Shown piece after piece: positions 1 to 5,065 of a stretch of DNA of 5,373 nucleotides. Position numbers and translations under genes: made by a program. Numbering within the stretch: the stretch's first letter is position 1; every line of letters begins with the position of its first letter. Source of the DNA: a bacterium (GTDB lineage Bacteria; Margulisbacteria; Marinamargulisbacteria; SXXA01); NCBI GenBank assembly GCA_018402095.1, contig JAGYJO010000101.1, positions 1 through 5,373 of the forward strand, written 5' to 3'. Under the pieces are notes generated by a model. It worked only from the letters and a program-made list of their open reading frames with translations, was not told where the DNA came from and searched no databases.

Positions 1-897
1 TTCTTGAAATCATTGTTCAGCCTCTTCTCAGAAAACAAAGAACAACAAGCGTCATGGGAAGACACTTCCGTCACGTGGACAGCTCACGGAAGAGATGCGA
101 TTGCACTCTTTGAAAAATCTCTCCGAAACGCGCATGAAAATTTTGATTTGGTCATTTTGGACAACCAACTGGAAGATGAAATAAAAGGACACCACGTCGC
201 GATCAAATTACGACGATCCGGATACACAGGGCCCATAGTCATGCTAACCTCAGCAGGCCCAACGGAACTGCAAGAACCACAGCCCACACGCAGTAGCGGC
301 ACCTTTGCACTCACACTCACCACAGCACTCCCTAATACAGGTTCAGATAGCTATCACCTTAGCCGCCTAAACGAAGACAGCATAACAGTACCAGACGTCA
401 CACAATTTCCCGCCTATTTTTTGGGAAAACCATGCAAAAAAGACCTACTGAGACACCTTCTCGCAGAGCATTTCGAGCTTACTATTAAACCCAGAACGGA
501 CAGTATCGACGAACACCCCATCCGCAGTGTACTCAACACCTATATCCAAGACGCAAAAGACCCCACAACAGGTACACTGATTGAAAAAACGTGTCTCGAA
601 AATCTTGCCAAGTTCAAAAAAATCCTTCGGAATTCATTGTCACAGCTGCCTATAGGCCCGATAAGCATAGCCATCGACTATGGCAGAATTCCTAGGGAAA
701 GCCCTGAACGACATATGATCAGCTGCGCTTTGAACCAGCTAATGGTCAGTATCCCAGAAACCAATGATCCCGCATTTTCAGAACACCCATGGGCGAGTAT
801 CTGTATCGCAACGATTGATACGCTGTCACGAAACCTTGATCTCATCAAAACGAGCCATTTTCCCGATTATACAACGTTGCCGCCGAAGGGAGACTAA
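1..897 (+). CDS. Response-regulator-like protein with expanded receiver domain (5' partial)
   Basis: The frame is open from the first base, so the true start is probably upstream. A TTG at position 4 could be read as a start, but a receiver domain starting there would lack strand beta-1 and its acidic pair. Numbering from that TTG, D53 in DLVILDNQL is the expected phosphoacceptor, IVMLTS (78-83) matches beta-4 with its conserved Thr/Ser, and GKP (141-143) matches the conserved Lys-Pro after beta-5. In receiver domains these residues take phosphate from a histidine kinase. The spacing from T82/S83 to K142 is about 60 residues, against roughly 22 in CheY, so a Ser/Thr/Pro-rich insert of about 37 residues (about 86-130) sits where alpha-4 should be. 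Residues 160-297 show no DNA-binding HTH or other output domain that I recognise, so the output is unknown. The gene ends just before ilvA and may be co-transcribed with it. The receiver assignment is fairly secure; whether it is phosphorylated is inference. Confidence 0.72.
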   Translation, partial: FLKSLFSLFSENKEQQASWEDTSVTWTAHGRDAIALFEKSLRNAHENFDLVILDNQLEDEIKGHHVAIKLRRSGYTGPIVMLTSAGPTELQEPQPTRSSGTFALTLTTALPNTGSDSYHLSRLNEDSITVPDVTQFPAYFLGKPCKKDLLRHLLAEHFELTIKPRTDSIDEHPIRSVLNTYIQDAKDPTTGTLIEKTCLENLAKFKKILRNSLSQLPIGPISIAIDYGRIPRESPERHMISCALNQLMVSIPETNDPAFSEHPWASICIATIDTLSRNLDLIKTSHFPDYTTLPPKGD

Positions 898-941
898 ACC
901 CCGTCTTGTCCATCAAAATCAAACCTGTTAGCGTACCCATT

Positions 942-2459
942 ATGACTATGACAAACCATGACTTGATCAAATCCATTCTCAGTAGCCACGTCTATGACGT
1001 CGCCATCGAAACACCCCTCGACGCCGCCAAACAGCTATCCGATAGATTTCGGAACAACATCTTCCTCAAACGTGAAGATCTCCAACCCATTTATTCTTTC
1101 AAACTGCGGGGCGCCTACAACAAAATCGCCCAGCTTTCCCCAGAAGCCCGTGCCAAAGGCATCATCGCAGCCTCCGCAGGCAACCATGCCCAAGGTGTGG
1201 CTTTTTCTGCACGCAAACTGGGTATCAAAGCCACCATCGTCATGCCCAAAACAACCCCCAGTATCAAAACAAAATCGGTGCAACGACTGGGCGGCAAAGT
1301 CATCCTCCATGGAGACGCCTACAATGATGCCTACGACCATGCCAGCCAACTGGTTGCCAAACATGGCTACACCTTTGTACATCCCTACGATGACTGGGAT
1401 GTCATCGCTGGCCAAGGGACCGTTGGTCTAGAGATCAGCCAACAGTTACGTGATATCGATGCGATTTTCATTCCAGTTGGTGGCGGCGGATTGATGGCTG
1501 GTGTCGCTGCTTATTTCAAATACATCTATCCCAACACCCGTATTATCGGAGTCGAACCCAGCGATGCCGCATGTCTGAAAGCCGCCCTCGAAGCCCAGTC
1601 GCGCGTGATATTGTCTGAAGTCGGCCTATTCGTGGATGGCGTCGCCGTCAAACAAATTGGGGAACGCCCCTTTGAAATCGCCAAAACATGTATCGACGAA
1701 GTGGTGACCGTTTCCACGGATGAAGTCTGTGCTGCGGTACAAGACATCTTCGAAGACACCCGTGCCATCGCAGAGCCAGCAGGCGCTTTGGCCTTGGCAG
1801 GTCTCAAACGCTACATCCAAACCAATAAGTGGGAAGGGAAGAACTGCGTCGCTATTTTGAGCGGTGCCAATCTCAACTTTCACCGACTACGTCATATTTC
1901 TGAACGCAGTGAAATCGGTGAAAACAGGGAAGCCCTCCTGGCCGTCACCATTCCCGAAGCCGCTGGTAGCTTCAAAAAGTTTTGCAAGCTCATGGGACGA
2001 CGTGCGATCACCGAGTTTAATTATCGCTATGCCAACCCTGACAAAGCCGTCATTTTCGTCGGATTAGAACTCGAAGGCCTCGAAAATGAAAGAGAGCAAA
2101 TTTGCAACCAGCTCATCCAGAACGGGTATCCCGTGGTGGATCTCAGCAACAACGAAGTCGCGATGCTGCATATTCGACACATGGTCGGCGGCCCGTCTGA
2201 TTTGGCTACCGAAGAACAATTGTTTCGTTTTGAGTTCCCCGAGAGACCCGGCGCCCTCATGCAGTTTCTCAACAAACTCGGCACCAAGTGGAACATCAGC
2301 CTCTTCCATTACCGCAATCATGGGGCCGATTTTGGCCGTGTACTCGCCGGTGTACAAGTCCCCACCGCACAACGGGCACAATTCCAAAGCCTACTCACCA
2401 GCCTCAATTACCACATCGTGGATGAGAGCAATAACCCCGCCTACCGGTTGTTTTTGTAG
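942..2459 (+). CDS. ilvA: Threonine ammonia-lyase, biosynthetic (threonine deaminase), long form
   Basis: This PLP enzyme converts L-threonine to 2-oxobutanoate and ammonia, the committed step of isoleucine synthesis, in the cytosol. Numbering from a TTG at 906, the catalytic PLP lysine is K66 in SFKLRGAYN. SAGNHAQG (90-97) and the PLP-phosphate glycine loop PVGGGGL (190-196) follow, and SGANLNFH ends the catalytic domain. Two ACT-like regulatory domains come next, about 344-415 (LLAVTIPEAAGSFKKFC) and about 438-512 (FRFEFPERPGALMQFL). These are the isoleucine/valine-sensing part of the anabolic enzyme, so feedback inhibition is expected. The C-terminus (NNPAYRLFL) matches the E. coli IlvA ending, and the length (505 residues) is close to that enzyme's. 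I chose ATG 942 because family members begin about 12-15 residues before the VYDVA..TPL segment; ATG 948 fits equally well. TTG 906 has an AAGGGAG 13 bases upstream, whereas neither ATG has a clear ribosome site. The reading frame is intact. Confidence 0.96.
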   Translation: MTMTNHDLIKSILSSHVYDVAIETPLDAAKQLSDRFRNNIFLKREDLQPIYSFKLRGAYNKIAQLSPEARAKGIIAASAGNHAQGVAFSARKLGIKATIVMPKTTPSIKTKSVQRLGGKVILHGDAYNDAYDHASQLVAKHGYTFVHPYDDWDVIAGQGTVGLEISQQLRDIDAIFIPVGGGGLMAGVAAYFKYIYPNTRIIGVEPSDAACLKAALEAQSRVILSEVGLFVDGVAVKQIGERPFEIAKTCIDEVVTVSTDEVCAAVQDIFEDTRAIAEPAGALALAGLKRYIQTNKWEGKNCVAILSGANLNFHRLRHISERSEIGENREALLAVTIPEAAGSFKKFCKLMGRRAITEFNYRYANPDKAVIFVGLELEGLENEREQICNQLIQNGYPVVDLSNNEVAMLHIRHMVGGPSDLATEEQLFRFEFPERPGALMQFLNKLGTKWNISLFHYRNHGADFGRVLAGVQVPTAQRAQFQSLLTSLNYHIVDESNNPAYRLFL

Positions 2460-2490
2460 AACGCACGGCGGTGCGTCTCTACAAAAACAA
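2448..2490. repeat. REP-type palindrome overlapping the ilvA stop codon
   Basis: The left arm 2448-2466 and right arm 2471-2490 form 19 base pairs around a GGCG loop, with one unpaired C at 2477. The core, ACGCAC-GGCG-GTGCGT, is flanked by GTAGA and TCTAC and then by a T-run on the left and an A-run on the right. The ilvA stop codon TAG (2457-2459) and the two codons before it lie in the left arm. A GTAG at the foot of a GC-rich hairpin is typical of REP sequences moved by RAYT (TnpA-REP) transposases. The hairpin may protect the 3' end of the ilvA mRNA or slow the polymerase. No U-run follows the stem on either strand, so it is not a standard intrinsic terminator. A related palindrome lies at 2898-2919. 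Confidence 0.8.
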
Positions 2491-2560
2491 GAGTAGAAAT
2501 TGGTCAAAGGGCTTCCCGCCTCTTTGCCCCCGTAACCGCTTCCTAGATTTTGGGGGTGCT

Positions 2561-2573
2561 GGGGCAGAGCCCC
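2561..2573. repeat. Small GC hairpin GGGGC-AGA-GCCCC
   Basis: This perfect 5-bp inverted repeat has an AGA triloop and follows closely on the run GGGGGTGCT. Alone it is too short to name. Its clustering with the hairpins just downstream suggests a multi-hairpin repeat unit rather than chance. No T-run follows, so it is not an intrinsic terminator on the + strand. Confidence 0.5.
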
Positions 2574-2588
2574 GAGAAAATACACCTT

Positions 2589-2611
2589 CTCAGCCTTCGC
2601 TGAGCGAAAGG
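2589..2611. repeat. Two overlapping, mutually exclusive hairpins
   Basis: CTCAGC (2589-2594) pairs with GCTGAG (2599-2604) across a CTTC loop. The overlapping arms CCTTCGC (2594-2600) and GCGAAAGG (2604-2611) pair across a TGA loop with A2607 unpaired. Only one can form at a time. This may be a nested-repeat by-product or a small switch; nothing in the sequence shows a regulatory role. Confidence 0.45.
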
Positions 2612-2646
2612 ACTGGGTTGGCCAAAGGGCCTGCTGGGTCCCTGAG

Positions 2647-2664
2647 GCTCTCGAAGGTGAGAGC
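2647..2664. repeat. Short hairpin GCTCTC/GAGAGC
   Basis: A perfect 6-bp inverted repeat (2647-2652 with 2659-2664) closes a six-base loop, GAAGGT. It is one of the cluster of stems in the spacer after ilvA. No U-run follows it. Its role is unknown. Confidence 0.4.
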
Positions 2665-2711
2665 GCTTTGCGACGTAACTGGAATCCCAAGCTGACTGTA
2701 AGGAGGAAAAA

Positions 2712-2744
2712 GTGTACACTGAGGAGGCGCTGTCAGGGATGTAG
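2712..2744 (+). other. Tiny ORF (10 codons, GTG start) behind a strong Shine-Dalgarno
   Basis: AAGGAGG at 2700-2706 is a near-ideal ribosome-binding sequence five bases before a GTG at 2712. The frame reads VYTEEALSGM (start Val read as Met) and stops at TAG 2742-2744. It could be a leader peptide, the surviving 5' end of a broken gene (for example in a decayed insertion), or chance. No matching continuation is evident in the other forward frames. Nothing but the ribosome site supports translation. Confidence 0.2.
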
Positions 2745-2755
2745 GCTGATCATTG

Positions 2756-2775
2756 AATCTGCCTAAAGGCAGATT
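2756..2775. repeat. 8-bp perfect hairpin AATCTGCC-TAAA-GGCAGATT
   Basis: The inverted repeat 2756-2763/2768-2775 has a four-base TAAA loop and lies 11 bases after the stop of the tiny ORF at 2712-2744. It is followed by TATGAAGG rather than a T-run, so it is unlikely to terminate transcription on its own. It could be one end or an internal stem of a structured RNA or a decayed element. Confidence 0.5.
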
Positions 2776-2800
2776 TATGAAGGTAGATCCCGGTTAGCCT

Positions 2801-2856
2801 CTGGCCTAGGAAATGGTTACTCTAAAGTGCTTGCCTGGCTAGGAAATGATTATCTT
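2801..2856. repeat. Imperfect direct repeat, two copies of about 22 bases
   Basis: CTGGCCTAGGAAATGGTTAC at 2801-2820 recurs as CTGGCTAGGAAATGATTATC at 2835-2854, and similarity continues for a few more bases (CTCT, CTT). The start-to-start distance is 34 bases, about three helical turns. One base is missing and a few are substituted between the copies. Possible explanations are a duplicated protein-binding site, a duplication inside a decayed element, or paired RNA motifs. No gene starts directly downstream; the nearest ATG of an accepted gene is at 2974. Confidence 0.5.
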
Positions 2857-2897
2857 TTGCATAAATACGCCTGTTACCATGTTGTGTTCGCTATCTT

Positions 2898-2935
2898 GAG
2901 ACGCACGTCCGTGCGTCTCTTTGCGAAACAAAGAG
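2898..2935. repeat. Two fused hairpins sharing one arm (REP-like palindrome plus CTCTTTG stem)
   Basis: GAGACGCACG (2898-2907) and CGTGCGTCTC (2910-2919) form a perfect 10-bp palindrome around TC. The last bases of its right arm also begin CTCTTTG (2917-2923), which pairs with CAAAGAG (2929-2935) across CGAAA. The two stems compete for 2917-2919. The first palindrome is nearly the same as the core of the one at 2448-2490, and the flanking ...CAAAGAG resembles ...ACAAGAG there, so the two are copies of one repeat family. This copy lacks the GTAG foot. It ends 38 bases before the 98-codon gene and would be in its 5' leader if transcription starts further upstream. Confidence 0.75.
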
Positions 2936-2973
2936 AATGTTTAAAACAGCCAAAACCGGTGAACGAATAGACT

Positions 2974-3270
2974 ATGAATAAAATAAATCTTTCAATTCTA
3001 GGCGAAGACATTCACGCCTTACATGTTGAAGGTCTTCTAAAAAAAGACAATTCATACAAATGTGTTTTAACAGAAAGAAACTACAAAATAACGCTAAAAG
3101 GCCCATTAAAAACGACAACCATCTCTTACAATTTTCACGATCAAAGAGGGTTTTACAATGATGCGCCATTAACAGAAAAACAAATCAATTGGTTAGGCAC
3201 CTTTTTTGAGTTTGTAAACACACAAATTGCTCAAAAAAAGGTTGGTTTATTTACATCCACTGACACTTAG
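2974..3270 (+). CDS. Hypothetical protein, 98 residues
   Basis: I do not recognise this family. The product begins MNKINLSILGEDIHALHVEG and contains no signal peptide or membrane segment. The first two thirds look beta-rich, with alternating hydrophobic residues such as YKCVLTERNYKITLKG and TTTISYNFH. The last third, from LTEKQINWLGTFFEFVNTQI, looks like one amphipathic helix. It has a single Cys and a single Trp, so it is probably a small cytosolic alpha/beta protein. ATG 2974 has no clear Shine-Dalgarno, but no other in-frame start fits better. The coding sequence is A+T-rich compared with ilvA. The next gene begins 32 bases after the stop, which suggests a shared transcript unless the weak promoter-like match between them is used. 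That the frame is real is supported by its plausible globular composition and its tight spacing to the next gene. Confidence 0.6.
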   Translation: MNKINLSILGEDIHALHVEGLLKKDNSYKCVLTERNYKITLKGPLKTTTISYNFHDQRGFYNDAPLTEKQINWLGTFFEFVNTQIAQKKVGLFTSTDT

Positions 3271-3280
3271 TTACTAAAAT
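3250..3280 (+). promoter_or_regulatory. Weak sigma-70-like promoter match upstream of the 489-codon gene
   Basis: TTTACA (3250-3255, five of six to TTGACA) and TAAAAT (3275-3280, five of six to TATAAT) are separated by 19 bases, slightly longer than the usual 17. A start would fall near the G-run at 3285-3292, close to the start codon at 3303. Such matches arise by chance in A+T-rich DNA, so this is only a candidate. Confidence 0.22.
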
Positions 3281-3284
3281 CTAC

Positions 3285-3296
3285 GGGGGGGGAGGG
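3285..3296 (+). promoter_or_regulatory. Ribosome-binding site containing an eight-G run
   Basis: Eight consecutive G (3285-3292) run into AGGG (3293-3296), which lies six bases before ATG 3303 and is the only Shine-Dalgarno-like sequence for the gene. Homopolymeric G tracts can slip during replication. Here a length change would leave AGGG-to-ATG spacing intact but alter the leader and, if the promoter at 3250-3280 is real, its distance to the transcript start. It could therefore tune expression (phase variation). Confidence 0.45.
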
Positions 3297-3302
3297 ATTT
3301 CA

Positions 3303-4772
3303 ATGAATGCAGCGAGACGGGGTGTAACCAGGGCCGCTCAAAGCGCAGTAAGACATGCAAGCCATACACCACATGGCAATGCCCCCAGTGGGGCCGCCAG
3401 AAGCGCGTTCAACATGACCCCACTCCCCGAAAGCAAATTCGCCGATGCCGGAAAACTTTTCATGGACGCAGGAAGCGTCACCAGTCACTCCAGTGCCGGG
3501 ATGCAAATGCCATTAGGACTAACATCCATCATTCCTAAAGCTGTGGTTGCTAGCATACTGCAGAGTGATGACACACAGGATACCTTGAAAAGAGGTATGT
3601 TATTGGGACAAGAAAAAATACACACTACGTTTGCTGATATGAAAAGCAGCATGTCTGGTATTGGCTTAGGGTTAGCCCCTAAGAGTGACGCCACTATTTC
3701 ACGGGATATCAACGACGCTTTCCTTGAATTAAATGATGTTCTTCAAAGTGTGTCATCTAAGCTTAAAAGTGAATCACCGTTACCAAGTGCCAGCACAAAA
3801 ATAGAAACAGAAGGTACAATTCACGAAAAATCGTTAGGCATTCCAAGCCTAGCGTCGCTGAAAACACTATTGTTTAGCGATGAGTTGCAAGATCTCTCAA
3901 AAGAATATGCCGCTACTTTAAAAGAAGGTGATGCACATGCAAAAGCTGAAAAACTCATAGAATTACGTGACAAAGTGATAGAGACGGTGGAACGCACACG
4001 ACCGTCAACGGCTTTAGCCCTTATCGATTCCGATAAAAATTTAATCACAAGCAATATTGAAATGCTATTTAAAACACAACAAAGCACGGCCACTATTTCA
4101 GACCAAAAAAAGATCGTAGACACAGTATCCGCGTGTCTATCTCAATTAGAAAAAGTGGTCCCACCAAACATGCAAAAACCACTTCAAATGATCCAAAAAG
4201 GATTAACGATACTATCAACCTCTCAATCTATAGATATAGTTACCGAAAATGCAGCATTAATGAATCACGATATATCCACACTCATTGATCACATCCATTC
4301 AGTGGCTTCAGATTCTGTCAAAATGGTTAAAGAAGGTGTGTCACTTGTTGGTTTGAATAGTTCACTGTTATCCGGCACGTTGAAGTTTAGTGAACAGGCA
4401 CTGCGTCCTTTATCAGCATTCAATACGTTTGAAAAAACTGAAAAATCCCTCGATCGTATCAATGAATTATCTGAAACTCTTAAAACAACACCAGAAGGAG
4501 ATCTATCAAAAACACAAGGTGAACTAGCATCAGAATATATTGTTGCAGGCATTAGAATTGCATCTGCGTTAACACCGTTAGGATCACCAGCCGCACCAGT
4601 CGTTAAATTTTTAGAGTCTAAACTGACGACAGATGATGCAAAGCAATATATAGCCACAACAATAAGCAATGAAATTGACCACCCAAGTATAGACTACCAG
4701 GAATTAGGAAGGATGATGCACGCTACGCCAGAAGGCATTGAATTGAAAGCGAGTTATGATACGCTGGGATAA
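3303..4772 (+). CDS. Uncharacterised, largely helical protein, 489 residues
   Basis: I recognise no family. The first 42 residues (MNAARRGVTRAAQSAVRHAS...) have five Arg and three His but no Asp or Glu, are rich in Ala and Ser, and look flexible. This is not a Sec signal because no hydrophobic core follows. From about residue 55 to the end the protein reads as many medium-length amphipathic helices with Ser/Thr/Lys/Glu-rich links. The sequence has one Cys (in VSACLSQLEK) and no Trp. A moderately hydrophobic stretch, YIVAGIRIASALTPLG, lies near the C-terminus but is too polar to be a confident membrane span. Codons for roughly the first 80 residues are clearly G+C-richer than the rest, as if the two parts had different histories. 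ATG 3303 follows AGGG by six bases. The next gene begins 25 bases after the stop. A secreted or effector-like protein, or a structural helical protein, are both possible; neither is shown. Confidence 0.72.
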   Translation: MNAARRGVTRAAQSAVRHASHTPHGNAPSGAARSAFNMTPLPESKFADAGKLFMDAGSVTSHSSAGMQMPLGLTSIIPKAVVASILQSDDTQDTLKRGMLLGQEKIHTTFADMKSSMSGIGLGLAPKSDATISRDINDAFLELNDVLQSVSSKLKSESPLPSASTKIETEGTIHEKSLGIPSLASLKTLLFSDELQDLSKEYAATLKEGDAHAKAEKLIELRDKVIETVERTRPSTALALIDSDKNLITSNIEMLFKTQQSTATISDQKKIVDTVSACLSQLEKVVPPNMQKPLQMIQKGLTILSTSQSIDIVTENAALMNHDISTLIDHIHSVASDSVKMVKEGVSLVGLNSSLLSGTLKFSEQALRPLSAFNTFEKTEKSLDRINELSETLKTTPEGDLSKTQGELASEYIVAGIRIASALTPLGSPAAPVVKFLESKLTTDDAKQYIATTISNEIDHPSIDYQELGRMMHATPEGIELKASYDTLG

Positions 4773-4783
4773 AACCATCAATT

Positions 4784-4790
4784 AAAGGAG
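4784..4790 (+). promoter_or_regulatory. Shine-Dalgarno AAAGGAG of the 76-codon gene
   Basis: AAAGGAG lies seven bases before ATG 4798, an ideal spacing. It is the strongest ribosome site in front of any accepted gene in the window. It supports the reality of the small gene downstream and suggests efficient translation. Confidence 0.75.
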
Positions 4791-4797
4791 ACTTATC

Positions 4798-5028
4798 ATG
4801 TCAAATGTATCAAAAATGTTACCCATCGCGATTGGCGTGGGTTATGGACTCTACAAAGGAATCACCACTCACAACAAAATAAAAAAAGAAGCCGAGGAAA
4901 TGGCAGAAAGCATAAGTGTTACAAAACGACCTAAAACAGAACCCAATCCCAATACTAATTCTATATCCAACTTTTCTTTAAACAGTATTGAGCACAAAAC
5001 GCCACCCAATCAAGAAACAAACAAGTAA
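4798..5028 (+). CDS. Small protein with N-terminal glycine-rich hydrophobic segment, 76 residues
   Basis: The family is not recognised. Residues 7-22 (MLPIAIGVGYGLYKGI) are hydrophobic, with Gly at 13, 15, 17 and 21, a pattern that allows close helix packing in membranes. The segment is short for a full span. It is followed by a charged helix-like stretch (KIKKEAEEMAES) and then a Asn/Pro/Thr/Ser-rich tail without Cys or Trp, probably disordered. The likely picture is a single-pass or membrane-associated small protein with a cytosolic tail. The strong Shine-Dalgarno and the 25-base gap to the 489-codon gene indicate the same operon, so it may act with that protein, for example as an anchor or accessory factor. 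This last point is inference. Confidence 0.62.
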   Translation: MSNVSKMLPIAIGVGYGLYKGITTHNKIKKEAEEMAESISVTKRPKTEPNPNTNSISNFSLNSIEHKTPPNQETNK

Positions 5029-5065
5029 TCGCGATTCTTAGCAGAGAGGCATTGAACGGGGAATA

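Larger units (their letters stand above)
2491..2897. other. Gene-free, hairpin-rich spacer between two related palindromes
   Basis: I see no convincing protein gene in these roughly 400 bases. Open frames of 74 and 99 codons cross the 5' part on the two strands, but they run through palindromes, have no family likeness and no good ribosome site. The stretch holds several short inverted repeats (listed separately). It also holds a 15-base direct repeat with two mismatches (TTGGTCAAAGGGCTT at 2500-2514 and TTGGCCAAAGGGCCT at 2618-2632) and a C5/G5 pair (2527-2531 with 2552-2556) that could close a larger stem around 2532-2551. Because the spacer is bounded by two related REP-like palindromes, it could be a composite non-autonomous element (MITE or BIME-like) or a decayed insertion. 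No tRNA or rRNA is recognisable. A structured small RNA cannot be excluded. Confidence 0.5.

Noticed and set aside
994..2387. Several 60-145-codon frames inside ilvA on both strands
   Set aside because: They lie wholly within the intact, clearly conserved ilvA frame and are shadows of its codon composition.
2391..2690. 99-codon open frame on the - strand across the end of ilvA and the spacer
   Set aside because: It runs antisense through ilvA and through the palindromes, and shows no domain. The hairpin-rich repeat explains the open frame.
2471..2695. 74-codon open frame on the + strand in the spacer
   Set aside because: It starts inside the right arm of the 2448-2490 palindrome, has no ribosome site, and its low-complexity product follows the repeat sequence.
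2448..2935. CRISPR array
   Set aside because: There are only two related palindromes about 440 bases apart and one two-copy direct repeat, with no regular repeat-spacer pattern.
2937..2981. 14-codon ORF (MFKTAKTGERIDYE) overlapping the start of the 98-codon gene
   Set aside because: It could be a leader peptide coupled to ATG 2974, but the AAAGAG before it is only one base from the ATG and nothing else supports translation.
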